DNA of 64,000 nucleotides from Ignavibacteria bacterium (GCA_013177855.1 JABLYA010000002.1:186001-250000), one strand, 5' to 3'; counted from the first letter of the stretch, positions 16,560 through 26,566 are shown. Notes: a model not told the origin generated them from the letters alone. A program made the numbers and translations.

Positions 16560-19319
16560 TTATTTCAATACAACCATCTTCTTTATAGATGTAAACTCTC
16601 CCGCTTTCATCTGATAAAAATATACCCCACTACTTAATCCCAATCTCCCTGCATCAAGCTCTACTTCATATTCTCCTGCATCTTTTACCTCGTTTATAAT
16701 TGTTGCAACTTCCCTCCCAACTATATCATAAAGTTTTATCATCACTGGCTTTGTCTCTTTTACCGAGTATCTAATCTTTGTCACTGGATTAAATGGATTG
16801 GGGTAATTTTGGATCAACTCATAAGAATAAACTTTTTCTCCAAGCATACCTCTATAACTTATCTGTTTCATTGCTCGCTTCTTCTGTAAGTTGTAAGCTG
16901 CATCACTGAACTTATCTGAAAGCGAATAGTATGGATCAATGTTATTAATTATTACAAGTCTTAATTGAACCATCCTCTCTCCCAATCCCTCTGTATTAAC
17001 ATAATAATTTATGTTCTCATACTTCGATACATTCTCTGAATTATATGTAACCTCATCAAACAAACCTAAAATTTCCTTTGTGTTATAATCTATCAATTCA
17101 ACTCTAAATTTAATGTAATCTGTATTTGTTAATGCTTCTTTTAACGCACTCGAATCTGTCACCCCATATTTTATCGTATAAACAAATCCTGAGTTATCAT
17201 TTACCATAAATGGCTTACTGATTAAATATCTGTTTGCATTCTCGAGTGTAATCATTCCAACTGTATCTGGAACTTCATAAAATTCTACTTTTTGATCTCC
17301 TACTTTTATGTCTCCTATTGAGTAATAAACATCTGCTCCTTCCTTGCTTACTACACCCTCTCGACTATCTTCTGTAACTACTAATTCCTCCGGTATTAAT
17401 TCTCCATATATAGCCCTAAAATTAATCGGATATGGTGAAACTGATGTGTTAATGGAAAATGAAAACATATCTTCAGGAACTATTCCATTTGTCACATAAA
17501 CATCCACCCCTCTTAAGTTTCCGAGTTGATAAATTGTCTTTATATCTCTCGAATCTACATATTGAACTGGCAAATCATTCCCTCTTGTCCAGGCAAATGT
17601 CCATCGTGTATTACATCTATTCAAACTTACACTTTGAACATCATCTCCAAATGAATAAAATATCCCTTTGTTTGCAAGTGATGTAAATACTGCTCGGCTT
17701 TCATCAGGTATATAGTTATTTTCAACAGGATAAAATTTTCTTTGCCCTAAAAATCCAATATGAGCAAGTTCTGCATTAACGGCTACTATATTCCCATTTG
17801 TACATAGTTCATATCCGCTACCCTTTGTTATTACATCAAAATTTGAAAAATAATTTTCAGTTAAATTTGATGTATATCCAAATCTTATGTAACAAAGTTC
17901 TGAACTGATATCACTACTTCTTTCCTCCCACAGTAAATGACCAAAATCTTGCATAGGTGCATAATTGTTAGTTGACTTCACAAGACTTAATGAAGGATTT
18001 ATAGATAAATTAGTCGAATTTTCAACTTCGCTCTCATAAATTCTCCAGCTTACTCCATCAAATTGTAATCTCAAAAACTTTAATGGCTCACTATTATTTA
18101 ATTTATAAACTACAAAAACATTATTATTATAAGCACCAATTACTGGTTTAGAATCTACATCATTTTCGGTTGAAAAAACATAAACATTTGAAACATTCCC
18201 ATTTTCATCTATCATATCTATTAAAATTCCATTTTCACTCCCTTCTTTTAGATGACTTGCAATGTAGATTTTATTATTCCAATCATCTACTGAAAAACTT
18301 TTTACTTCTTCTGCTCCATTAATTATCTTTGGTGCATACCAGCTGGTTCCATTATTTACACTCTTTTCATACCATATCTTACCCATACTTACATAAAACA
18401 AATGCAAATCCCCATTCGATGTTCTAATTACTTTTCTCTGTGATGTATTTGATATTGCATTTACATTATTGCTCAATAAACTACCCTTATAATTTGCACT
18501 TACAACTGCACCTTCCTGCTTAAAGACAACCGGTGTTTCAAGTGAATTTGCATTTTGAAAATCTGCACTGCCCTGTGGACTTGCACTCCAGTTCTGGAAA
18601 TAAAATTTGTGCATCTTACCTGTATGAGATAAATAAATATCCTGCACTGCATCTGCTTTTACGGAGTAGTAGGGTTTGTTTGATGCAATTTCTTGATTTA
18701 AGAAGACGCCTTTTTCACTTGCACCTTCTTTCCCAGTTGGTTCATAAGTCCCGTTAGCTATTATCCAGTAATTACCTGGCTGGGTTCCATCTTCTTTTAC
18801 ATACCAGGGATCTTGAAATTTAAACGATCCTTTATCTGGTATGAAATAACTCTCTAATTGTGTTTTTATTATAGCATAAAAAAGTTTATCAAAATAAGCT
18901 ATCATGTCTTTATTATTTTTTATGCTATCACTGTTTTTTAAATAAAATTTTAATCGATTTAAATTCCAATTATTATGTTTATATAACCAACTACTTAAGA
19001 ATTTGCGTTCAATATTAGTCTCAAAATCATAAATTCCTTCTAAAAGTGAGACTGTTGAATTTGATGGATAAATTCCTTTACCAATAATCTTTATTTGATC
19101 ACCTAAATCTTGATTATCAAGTGTTCTATTTGCTAGATAAACATTATAAAATGGGATAGAATAAAAATATTTTATAATATTAACCTCGCAACTATGTAAT
19201 CTTCTAAAAATTCTGGTTTCACCACCAGAATTATCTTGCATTAAAGTTTGCTGTCCTGGAATATTATAATGACCCTTTCCAAGTAATATATGACCTAATT
19301 CATGAGCAATTACAGTCAC
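16560..19319 (-). CDS. C-terminal part of interrupted secreted metalloprotease, T9SS-targeted
   Basis: This open frame of 919 codons begins in mid-domain at a GTG with no ribosome site: the fourth to twelfth residues read IAHELGHIL, part of the zinc motif HELGHILLGKGH. The rest is beta-rich, with repeats like exo-sialidase/propeller modules (about 200-600), and ends in a type A T9SS sorting domain (NYPNPFN near 838, GVYFYQMK, MVVLK). It is in the same reading frame as the 152-aa reading upstream (19329-19787), separated only by one TAA codon and three sense codons. Taken together they make one 1075-residue protein. As it stands this part is unlikely to be made alone or exported, since it lacks a signal peptide. 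A C-to-T change of CAA to TAA would explain it; a sequencing error or readthrough are alternatives. Confidence 0.8.
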   Translation of the reverse strand: MTVIAHELGHILLGKGHYNIPGQQTLMQDNSGGETRIFRRLHSCEVNIIKYFYSIPFYNVYLANRTLDNQDLGDQIKIIGKGIYPSNSTVSLLEGIYDFETNIERKFLSSWLYKHNNWNLNRLKFYLKNSDSIKNNKDMIAYFDKLFYAIIKTQLESYFIPDKGSFKFQDPWYVKEDGTQPGNYWIIANGTYEPTGKEGASEKGVFLNQEIASNKPYYSVKADAVQDIYLSHTGKMHKFYFQNWSASPQGSADFQNANSLETPVVFKQEGAVVSANYKGSLLSNNVNAISNTSQRKVIRTSNGDLHLFYVSMGKIWYEKSVNNGTSWYAPKIINGAEEVKSFSVDDWNNKIYIASHLKEGSENGILIDMIDENGNVSNVYVFSTENDVDSKPVIGAYNNNVFVVYKLNNSEPLKFLRLQFDGVSWRIYESEVENSTNLSINPSLSLVKSTNNYAPMQDFGHLLWEERSSDISSELCYIRFGYTSNLTENYFSNFDVITKGSGYELCTNGNIVAVNAELAHIGFLGQRKFYPVENNYIPDESRAVFTSLANKGIFYSFGDDVQSVSLNRCNTRWTFAWTRGNDLPVQYVDSRDIKTIYQLGNLRGVDVYVTNGIVPEDMFSFSINTSVSPYPINFRAIYGELIPEELVVTEDSREGVVSKEGADVYYSIGDIKVGDQKVEFYEVPDTVGMITLENANRYLISKPFMVNDNSGFVYTIKYGVTDSSALKEALTNTDYIKFRVELIDYNTKEILGLFDEVTYNSENVSKYENINYYVNTEGLGERMVQLRLVIINNIDPYYSLSDKFSDAAYNLQKKRAMKQISYRGMLGEKVYSYELIQNYPNPFNPVTKIRYSVKETKPVMIKLYDIVGREVATIINEVKDAGEYEVELDAGRLGLSSGVYFYQMKAGEFTSIKKMVVLK

Positions 19320-19328
19320 AAGATCATT

Positions 19329-19787
19329 TTATTCCTGTGATATATTTTTTTCATAGACCCAATTTAGAGAATAACAAATATTGGGATAAATAGGGTCACA
19401 ACATCTACCGAAACCTAATCTAATTTCTTTATAGTCTTCACTTGTTATTCCCCAACTACATAAATTTTCTTCAAAAGATATTTTTATATCAGCTTCCAAA
19501 GAATTAACTGGTAATTCAGTAAAATTTATTTTTCTATAAGGACCAATTTGACTTATCCATATATTTACCGCAGACCGAATTGCTTGAAGAACTTTAGTAG
19601 TATTTAATTGACTTTTTACACTGTCAATTAGTACTTTGTCAATATTAAAATTTATAAATGACCAAGTTACATTATTTGTAGTTATGTTTTGCTTCCATGT
19701 ATCAGGTTGGTTTGGACAACCATCTTGACCAAATAAATGAAAATTATTTATTAAGGTGAAAATAAAAATAAAAGTTAACGATTTCAT
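19329..19787 (-). CDS. N-terminal part of the same metalloprotease, ends at in-frame TAA
   Basis: The 152-aa product has a signal peptide (MKSLTFIFIFTLINNFHLFG) and a matrixin-like prodomain/catalytic N-half: VLQAIRSAVNIWISQIGPYRKINFTE resembles the segment before the zinc helix in metzincins. It stops just before the zinc-binding helix. The sense reading resumes directly after TAA as N-D-L-V-T-V-I-A-H-E-L-G-H without a frame change. The start is certain: ATG at 19787 with AAAGGAGG 5 nt upstream. Cysteines at DGCPNQP, NLCSW, RCCDP and ICYSL suggest disulphides. On its own it would be an inactive secreted fragment. Confidence 0.75.
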   Translation of the reverse strand: MKSLTFIFIFTLINNFHLFGQDGCPNQPDTWKQNITTNNVTWSFINFNIDKVLIDSVKSQLNTTKVLQAIRSAVNIWISQIGPYRKINFTELPVNSLEADIKISFEENLCSWGITSEDYKEIRLGFGRCCDPIYPNICYSLNWVYEKNISQE

Positions 19788-19885
19788 TTTTTCCTCCTTT
19801 ATATTTTGTTTTTGTTTAACTAAATTGATTTAAAATAAAACTACTTTTTATATAAAAGTGATCAGCCTTTCTTTAAGTAGTTTTT

Positions 19886-19914
19886 GCCGTTAAGTGTCCA
19901 CCACACTTAACGGC
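19886..19914. repeat. Perfect 12-bp stem hairpin
   Basis: GCCGTTAAGTGT (19886-19897), 5-nt loop, ACACTTAACGGC (19903-19914). The T run (TAATTTTTTAT) follows on the plus strand, whereas both flanking genes are on the minus strand, so it is not a simple terminator for the lipoprotein gene. It may be bidirectional or the end of an unseen plus-strand transcript. Confidence 0.6.
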
Positions 19915-19938
19915 TAATTTTTTATGATCAATCTTCCA

Positions 19939-21291
19939 TCATTTGTTCAACCTTCTACCCAATAATAAAAATGCTCTATTGTTATAAATACCATAATTAT
20001 TTATTCCTGTAATAGCAACTAAGTTATTCTTTATGGCTAAACCAAAAATGAGATAACTTTGATTTTGTAAAGGATTACCAATTAAAGTGTGAGTATACCC
20101 ATTAAAATGATAAATATTGCCCCTTATACCTGCATCTATTAAATTATTATAACTATCTGAATTTATTACTCCATCATATATTGAATTAAAAATCACATAT
20201 TTATATCCAACATTTGCTTTTAAATATTTGCGATAAATAGCATTATTTGTTTTAACAAATAAATAATTTGTTCCGGTTGCTAAACTATATATTGGAATAT
20301 TTTCTAAATCATTTATTTTATTTACATCTTTCTTATTTTTTACTTTAAGTAAGATACTCTTACCATTATCGTATCCACTGATGTAAACTTCAGTTGTATC
20401 AATTCCTTTCGTTATTGAATTTAGATGAATATCCGTCCCACTCTCTATCTTCGTCCATTTCCTTCCATCCCAATGCGCTATGTTGCCATTGTTGCCTACT
20501 GCGTATAAATCCTCACTCGTGCTGCCCCAGAGTTTGTTGATTGACATTGAAACATTCGATGGTAAGCAAAATTTGTTTATTTGAATACCATCTTTTAGAA
20601 TTGCAATTTTATCTCCACTTGAACTTATCCAAATTTGTCCATCATCGAATATAAATATTGCTTTTGCTGGATATGAAGAAAGACTTGTTCCTCCACAAAC
20701 GGATGGGAAATATATTCTCTTCAACTCCCACTTAGTACCATCCCAGTGGACTGCGTTGTATGGTTGAATCCAATTGCCAAGTGAATCATATGTGTATGTA
20801 TCTTTTGTGTAAATCTCTCCCACTGCCCAGATGTTATTTTCATCTATTATTGCTACATCATAAAGAACGCTATTACCTTTTTCACCAAACTCAAATATCT
20901 GCCAGGTAAACTCGTGGCTTGTTGTGTCCATTGTCTCAAAGTTTACCTTTGCGCTTGTGTATTCCTTACCATCTGACCCTCTTACTTTTACATATACATC
21001 ATACCTCCGCTTTGGTAGTAAATTCTCTATGTAAAATATAGTATCATTTGTGGTAGATATTGTAAAAGATTTCGTAAGATAATTTTCTCTATAAACATCA
21101 ACTCTTACTGGTTTTGGGAGATTATTTAATCTTAAATTAAACCAGGCTTCAGTGCAGCTTGCATCTTCAAATTCTAACCATAACATTTCAGATCCATTAG
21201 GCTCAGAGGGTGATTTTTTGCAAGTGAGGGTGGTAAAGAAAAATATAAATACAAGTAACAGAAAAAATACCTTTTTTATAATCTTATACAT
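19939..21291 (-). CDS. Lipoprotein with fibronectin-III-like and beta-propeller-like regions
   Basis: The 450-aa protein starts with a hydrophobic stretch ending in LTC (MYKIIKKVFF... FFFTTLTCKKS), a lipoprotein signal with Cys about residue 24. Residues about 35-120 look like a fibronectin type III domain (RYDVYVKVRGSDGKEYTSAK). The rest has repeated strand motifs with IWAVGEIY, HWDGTKWELKRI, DLYAVGNNGNIAHWDGRKW and similar, as in beta-propellers of the Kelch/YCF48 kind common in Ignavibacteria. No catalytic motif is seen; binding or structural role at the cell surface is inference. ATG at 21291 has GAGG 7 nt upstream. Confidence 0.75.
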   Translation of the reverse strand: MYKIIKKVFFLLLVFIFFFTTLTCKKSPSEPNGSEMLWLEFEDASCTEAWFNLRLNNLPKPVRVDVYRENYLTKSFTISTTNDTIFYIENLLPKRRYDVYVKVRGSDGKEYTSAKVNFETMDTTSHEFTWQIFEFGEKGNSVLYDVAIIDENNIWAVGEIYTKDTYTYDSLGNWIQPYNAVHWDGTKWELKRIYFPSVCGGTSLSSYPAKAIFIFDDGQIWISSSGDKIAILKDGIQINKFCLPSNVSMSINKLWGSTSEDLYAVGNNGNIAHWDGRKWTKIESGTDIHLNSITKGIDTTEVYISGYDNGKSILLKVKNKKDVNKINDLENIPIYSLATGTNYLFVKTNNAIYRKYLKANVGYKYVIFNSIYDGVINSDSYNNLIDAGIRGNIYHFNGYTHTLIGNPLQNQSYLIFGLAIKNNLVAITGINNYGIYNNRAFLLLGRRLNK

Positions 21292-21355
21292 AAAAAACCT
21301 CTTTAATAGGTTTTTGTAGTTTTTTAATGAGTATATTATTTGTTTGATTGTAGGC

Positions 21356-21366
21356 GGGGGGGGGGG
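21356..21366. repeat. Homopolymeric tract of 11 G
   Basis: Eleven consecutive G, preceded by GGC, in very AT-rich DNA about 65 bp upstream of the lipoprotein start. Long G tracts are prone to slippage; at this position length changes could alter promoter spacing of the minus-strand lipoprotein gene. Confidence 0.7.
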
Positions 21367-21622
21367 AAGGAATAATGAAGGGGATAAAAATTATTTACTT
21401 CATTCTGATTCATTTAATTGACCAAAATTTCAGTTAAATTTTAAGAAATTAAAAATTAATTGTCAATATGTTGCGTCTTTAGTTAACAAGTATTTAAATG
21501 CAATTAAATTAAATCAAACAAAAATTTATCATCATCCTTGTCTATTTACTTTTAATTTATTTAGGGTTTCATATTTTTTAACTTATTGATCTGTATGGTA
21601 GAAATTGATTATTTCATTTCTT

Positions 21623-21682
21623 CATAAATCCGCATTGCCATAAATGGCAATGCTTTGCAAACAAATCATCATAAATGATGAT
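21623..21682 (+). repeat. 60-bp double-hairpin intergenic repeat, copy B
   Basis: Same element as 15270-15329: GCATTGCC-ATAAAT-GGCAATGC, linker TTTGCAAACAA, ATCATC-ATAAAT-GATGAT. One base differs, in the first loop. Same orientation as copy A, 6.35 kb away. Confidence 0.85.
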
Positions 21683-21839
21683 GGCTAAAATTTTTGATGC
21701 ATTACTTCTCTTCAATATAATTCAAAGTCAATTTCTTTCAGACTTCAAAAGTTTAGTTTTTAATTTTTATTCTATTTAATGCTTTTTCTACACCCATTTC
21801 AAAACTTTAATTATTCCTCAACTACTATTTAATTTTTCG

Positions 21840-21847
21840 TAAATTTG
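21840..21847 (+). promoter_or_regulatory. Candidate -7 promoter box for lon
   Basis: TAAATTTG fits the Bacteroidota -7 consensus TAnnTTTG and lies 29 bp before the proposed TTG start of lon. No good -33 box is visible, so this is tentative. A start site just after it would exclude the longer TTG reading at 21850. Confidence 0.35.
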
Positions 21848-21876
21848 CCTTGAGAAATGGGAGAAAGGAGAAAAAA

Positions 21877-24312
21877 TTGGAAAATTTAGAAACTCAAATT
21901 GACATTAGAACGGAACTTTCGTCCACAAATAATCGATTGCCCGTTTTACCATTGCGAGATGTTGTGATTTATCCTTTTATGGTTTACCCGGTTCTCGTCG
22001 GAAGAGAAACATCGATGAGAGCTGCTAACTATTCCAACGAAACACACAAATTGATTTTCCTTGTCGCTCAAAAAGATCCAAAAATTGAAGAGCCAAAACC
22101 GAACGATTTATATTCAGAAGGAACAATTGCAAGAATAATTCAAGTTCTTAAACTGCCAAATGGTTTGTTGAAAATTATTGTTGATGGAGTTGCTCATGGA
22201 ATTATAAAAAACTTTGTTGAAAATCAAGAATTCCTCGAGGCTGAAATTGAAATCATTTCTACCGAAATTGAAGAAGGTCCTGAACTTGATGCACTTGTTA
22301 GACATATGTCCAATCTTTTCACAGAATACATTAAACTTAATAGAAATATTCCTGGTGATATAATTGCTTCTTTCGAGAATCTTACTGATCCTGCTCGCAA
22401 GCTTTATTTTGCTGCTGCAAACATTCAACAAAATGTAGAAGTCAAACAATCAATTCTCAAAGAACTTACTCTCAAAGACAAATTTTATAAATTGATTAAA
22501 ATCCTGAACTCCGAAATCGACATCCTGAAGATTGAAAAAGAAATTGATATGAAGGTTCAGGAAAATATTCAAAAAGCTCAGCGAAAGTTTTTAATTCAAG
22601 AACAGATCAGAATATTGCAGGATGAGCTCGGCGAAGAAGAAGATGTTTCTCCAGAATTTCAAAAGCTTCGCGAGAAAATCAAAAAAGCTAAAATGCCAAA
22701 AGATGTGGAGGAAAAAGCTCTCGAAGAATTAAACAAACTTAAAAAGACGCCTCCAATGTCACCTGAAGCAACTGTAATTCGAAATTATCTTGACTGGCTT
22801 ATCGATTTACCTTGGAGCAAACGAACAAAAGATAATCTTGACCTTGAGCATGTTAGAAAGATTTTAGATGAAGATCACTATGGACTCGAAAAACCAAAAG
22901 AAAGAATTCTTGAACACATTGCTGTGTTAAATCTTGTAAAAGAAATGAGAGGTCAAATTTTATGTTTTTGTGGACCTCCTGGAGTCGGTAAAACTTCTCT
23001 CGCAAAATCGATTGCTCGAGCACTTGGAAGGAAATTTGTTCGTATATCGCTTGGTGGTGTAAGAGATGAAGCTGAGATTCGTGGACATCGAAGAACTTAT
23101 ATTGGAAGTATGCCGGGTAAAATAATTCAATCAATGAAAAAAGCAGGCGTAATTAACCCAGTTATGTTGCTCGATGAAATTGATAAAATGAGTATGGATT
23201 TTCGTGGTGATCCGTCAGCTGCGATGCTCGAAGTTTTAGACCCAGAACAAAATTACGCCTTCAATGATCATTATCTCGATGTTGATTACGATTTATCAAA
23301 AGTGCTTTTCATCACAACTGCAAATGTTCGATACAACATTCCACTTCCATTACAGGATAGAATGGAAATCATTGAGCTTCCCGGTTATCTTGAACACGAA
23401 AAGCTTGAAATTGCTAAAAGGCATATCATCCCAAAGCAATTTAAAGAACATGGCTTGGATAAATACGATATTCAAATTAGTGACGAGGCAATTCTCCGTA
23501 TTATTCGTGAATATACCAGAGAGGCAGGAGTGAGAAATCTTGAAAGAGAAATTACATCTATCTTAAGGAAAATTGCAAAAGAAATCGCTCTTGAAAAATC
23601 AAAAAACAAAAATATTGGAAATATCACTCGAACAATTACAGGAGAAAATATCGAGACTTACCTGGGCGTTCCGAAATTCAAAGTGAAAAAAATTCCAGCT
23701 GAAAATCGAATTGGAACTGCAATTGGTTTAGCCTGGACAAGCGTCGGGGGTGATATTTTGAATGTCGAAGTGACAATTATGGATGGACCGGAGAGATTAA
23801 CTTTGACTGGTCAACTCGGCAATGTAATGAAGGAATCCGCTCAAGCTGCTCTAAGTTACATTAGATCAAATGCAGAACTACTCGGACTTGATCCTCATTT
23901 CTATAAAGGGAAGGAAATTCATATTCATCTTCCGGAAGGTGCAATTCCGAAAGATGGTCCATCAGCTGGAATAACAATGACTATGGCAATGATCTCAGCA
24001 ATCAAAAGAATTCCAGCTCGTGCCGATGTTGCATTGACCGGCGAAATCACCTTGAGAGGAAATGTCCTACCAATCGGTGGACTAACTGAAAAACTTCTGG
24101 CTGCCCAAAGATATGGAATTAAAACCGTTCTGATTCCAAAAGACAATTTGACTGACTTAACTGAAATTCCTGAATCGGTAAAAAAGCCACTGAAAATTAT
24201 CCCAATTGATAAAATAATTGATGCAATTCCTTATGTCTTTGAGAATTTTGAAATAAAAGAACAAACTAAGAAGAATGTCAAAAATGCCAAGCGTAAATCT
24301 AAATCAAAATAA
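21877..24312 (+). CDS. lon: ATP-dependent protease Lon
   Basis: Lon degrades misfolded and regulatory proteins in the cytoplasm. The N-terminal substrate domain starts at [20 protein letters not shown], the AAA+ domain has Walker A GPPGVGKT (about 366-373), and the C-terminal serine protease domain has the S696/K739 dyad (KDGPSAGIT and [10 protein letters not shown]). The start is chosen as TTG at 21877 with a perfect AAAGGAG 6 nt upstream (811 aa); the frame also opens at TTG 21850 but has no ribosome site there. A basic tail ([14 protein letters not shown]) ends the protein. It leads a plus-strand operon; the next gene overlaps its end by 38 nt. Confidence 0.96.
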   Translation: MENLETQIDIRTELSSTNNRLPVLPLRDVVIYPFMVYPVLVGRETSMRAANYSNETHKLIFLVAQKDPKIEEPKPNDLYSEGTIARIIQVLKLPNGLLKIIVDGVAHGIIKNFVENQEFLEAEIEIISTEIEEGPELDALVRHMSNLFTEYIKLNRNIPGDIIASFENLTDPARKLYFAAANIQQNVEVKQSILKELTLKDKFYKLIKILNSEIDILKIEKEIDMKVQENIQKAQRKFLIQEQIRILQDELGEEEDVSPEFQKLREKIKKAKMPKDVEEKALEELNKLKKTPPMSPEATVIRNYLDWLIDLPWSKRTKDNLDLEHVRKILDEDHYGLEKPKERILEHIAVLNLVKEMRGQILCFCGPPGVGKTSLAKSIARALGRKFVRISLGGVRDEAEIRGHRRTYIGSMPGKIIQSMKKAGVINPVMLLDEIDKMSMDFRGDPSAAMLEVLDPEQNYAFNDHYLDVDYDLSKVLFITTANVRYNIPLPLQDRMEIIELPGYLEHEKLEIAKRHIIPKQFKEHGLDKYDIQISDEAILRIIREYTREAGVRNLEREITSILRKIAKEIALEKSKNKNIGNITRTITGENIETYLGVPKFKVKKIPAENRIGTAIGLAWTSVGGDILNVEVTIMDGPERLTLTGQLGNVMKESAQAALSYIRSNAELLGLDPHFYKGKEIHIHLPEGAIPKDGPSAGITMTMAMISAIKRIPARADVALTGEITLRGNVLPIGGLTEKLLAAQRYGIKTVLIPKDNLTDLTEIPESVKKPLKIIPIDKIIDAIPYVFENFEIKEQTKKNVKNAKRKSKSK

Positions 24313-24787
24313 TAAAGAAGAAACTTATCGATCGTTAATTCCAATTTGTGAGTCACTTGTTAATGACGAACAAGAGTGGATTTCATTGCTTTCAAATTTT
24401 TCAGCTTTACTAAAACAAACATTCGAATCTTTTTCGTGGGTTGGATTTTATCTTCTGAAAGATAGTCGCTTGATTCTTGGACCGTTTCAAGGCAAAGTCG
24501 CTTGCTCATTTATTGAAATTGGGAAAGGTGTCTGTGGAACATCTTTTCAAGAAAGAAAAACAATTTTGGTTGAAGATGTGAACAAATTTCCAGGTCACAT
24601 TGCTTGCGATGAAAATTCAAGATCGGAAATTGTTGTACCAATTTTTATTGACAATCAAATAATTGGCGTACTTGACATTGATAGTTATAATTACTCAAAT
24701 TTCGATGAGACAGATCAAAAATATCTTGAAACTTTAGTCTCAATTCTTTCTAAAAAATTAAAACAACTTAACTACAAATTACTATGA
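24275..24787 (+). CDS. msrC: Free methionine-R-sulfoxide reductase (GAF domain)
   Basis: This enzyme reduces free L-methionine-R-sulfoxide, an oxidative damage product. The 170-aa GAF protein has the three family cysteines in context: [18 protein letters not shown] and [25 protein letters not shown] near the start and GVLDIDS near the end also match the family. It starts inside the lon end (38-nt overlap; ATG at 24275 or 24284) and its stop overlaps dnaX by 4 nt (ATGA), so lon, this gene and dnaX are translationally linked. Confidence 0.9.
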   Translation: MSKMPSVNLNQNNKEETYRSLIPICESLVNDEQEWISLLSNFSALLKQTFESFSWVGFYLLKDSRLILGPFQGKVACSFIEIGKGVCGTSFQERKTILVEDVNKFPGHIACDENSRSEIVVPIFIDNQIIGVLDIDSYNYSNFDETDQKYLETLVSILSKKLKQLNYKLL

Positions 24788-26496
24788 CAAACTTTTTAGT
24801 AACTGCTCGCAAATGGAGACCACAAAAATTTGAAGATGTTGTTGGTCAGGAACATATAACTCAAACTCTTAAAAATTCAATTAAAAGTGGGAAGATAGCT
24901 CACGCTTTCATATTTAGTGGTCCGCGAGGAATTGGTAAAACCTCGACAGCAAGAATTCTTGCTAAGTCATTGAACTGTCCAAATCAAAAAGATTATAATC
25001 CTTGCAATCAATGTGAAGTATGTGAATCGATCACAAATGGTTCAAACATAGATGTAATCGAAATTGATGGCGCATCAAATAGAAGAATAGATGAGATTAG
25101 AACTCTTCGTGAATCTGTTCAATACGCACCTTCGACTGTTAAATACAAAGTTTATATTATTGACGAAGTGCATATGCTTACAACCGAATCTTTCAATGCT
25201 CTTCTAAAAGTTTTGGAAGAACCACCACCACATATAATTTTTATTTTTGCGACAACTGATATTCACAAAGTTCCTGCGACAATCCTTTCAAGATGTCAAA
25301 GGTATGAGTTTCGTAGATTAACAACTGAAGAGATAAAGAATCATCTTATTAAAATTGCTCAATACGAAAACATTGAATACGATGAAGATGCATTGAGATT
25401 TATCGCCCGCCGAGCCGATGGTGCAATGAGAGATGCTCAAAGTTTATTCGATCAAATTGTCGTTTACTCAAATGGAAAAGTCGTTCTTGATGAAGTTAAA
25501 GATATTTTGAACATTATCGATGTCGATCTTTATTTCCGAGTTTCAGATGCAATAAAGAATAGAGAAATCGAGGAAGCTTTCCGAATTGTTAATGATATTT
25601 ATTTCAATGGCTGGGACTTGAATACATTTATTAATGATTTGATTGAACATTTTAGAAACTTACTCACAGTTGCTGTGACTGGAAATACAGATCTAATTGA
25701 AGAATCTGAATCGACAAAAGAGAAATACAAAGAGACTTCAAAAGATTTTACCGTTAGAGATTTGCTAAGAATTCTTTCATTCCTTTCAAAAACTCAATTT
25801 GAGTTGAAGCAAGCAGCCAATCAGAAAATGAAATTAGAAATTGCTCTTGCCCAATTGATCGATTTGCCCAGAGCCGCCGAAGTTGATGAATTAATTCAAG
25901 AGATCAAAAAATTAAAGAAAGATGGTTTACCTACTTCAGGTAATTCATCAACTCCAATTCAATCAATGGAAAAAAAAAGCCCAGTAACTGAAGTAAAAGA
26001 ACCAGAACCAAAGCTTAATCTTACTTCAAAACAATCTAAATCTGAATCTGAAAACAAGATAGTAATAAACTCTACTTCTGCCCAGAGTTTACCGCCCACT
26101 ATTGACAAAGTAATTTCCAAATGGAACGATTTCGTTCAAAATCTAAGCATTAAACAAAAACAAGTTGGCGATGCATTTAGCAATTCAAAAGTTGTTAAAA
26201 TTGAAAACAACATTCTTCACATTTACTCAAATATTTTAGCATCTAATCCATCAATTCTTATATCTTATCGCAATTTTCTTTTTAAAGAGTCGAAAGATTT
26301 TTTTGGAATTGGTTACAAATTTTTTGTGACCGAAAAAGCACCAAATGGTGAAATTGAAATTGCAATCGATCAAATAAATCGTAAAACGGAAAAGCAAGCT
26401 GAAATTCATAATGAGATAGATCTCAATTTAACCGATGAGGATCAATTGATACGCCAATCAGTTATTGAAATATTAAAAGGTCGACCGCTTCATTAA
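24784..26496 (+). CDS. dnaX: DNA polymerase III subunit gamma/tau
   Basis: The clamp-loader ATPase that loads the beta sliding clamp. The 570-aa protein begins with LVTARKWRPQKFEDVVGQEH, then Walker A GPRGIGKTST, zinc-binding cysteines (CPNQKDYNPCNQCEVC), Walker B IIDEVHML, sensor 1 IFATTDIHKVPATILSRCQR and the domain III region to about 370. A Ser/Lys/Glu-rich linker (about 375-440) leads to a tau-like C-terminal domain. I see no obvious A-run frameshift signal to make a separate gamma; AAAAAAAGC at the linker (about 25971) is the only candidate slippery run. 4-nt overlap with the previous gene. Confidence 0.95.
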   Translation: MTNFLVTARKWRPQKFEDVVGQEHITQTLKNSIKSGKIAHAFIFSGPRGIGKTSTARILAKSLNCPNQKDYNPCNQCEVCESITNGSNIDVIEIDGASNRRIDEIRTLRESVQYAPSTVKYKVYIIDEVHMLTTESFNALLKVLEEPPPHIIFIFATTDIHKVPATILSRCQRYEFRRLTTEEIKNHLIKIAQYENIEYDEDALRFIARRADGAMRDAQSLFDQIVVYSNGKVVLDEVKDILNIIDVDLYFRVSDAIKNREIEEAFRIVNDIYFNGWDLNTFINDLIEHFRNLLTVAVTGNTDLIEESESTKEKYKETSKDFTVRDLLRILSFLSKTQFELKQAANQKMKLEIALAQLIDLPRAAEVDELIQEIKKLKKDGLPTSGNSSTPIQSMEKKSPVTEVKEPEPKLNLTSKQSKSESENKIVINSTSAQSLPPTIDKVISKWNDFVQNLSIKQKQVGDAFSNSKVVKIENNILHIYSNILASNPSILISYRNFLFKESKDFFGIGYKFFVTEKAPNGEIEIAIDQINRKTEKQAEIHNEIDLNLTDEDQLIRQSVIEILKGRPLH

Positions 26497-26566
26497 ATAA
26501 ATGAATTTTTTATTTGTTTAAATTTATTCTTCAACCAGTATATAATCATAAAAGGCGGTAAACTTT

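Larger units (their letters stand above)
21292..21849. other. Intergenic region between divergent lipoprotein and lon genes
   Basis: 558 bp with no gene. It holds an 11-G tract (21356-21366), copy B of the 60-bp repeat (21623-21682) and a candidate lon promoter box (21840-21847). The rest is AT-rich without visible structure. Confidence 0.7.
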
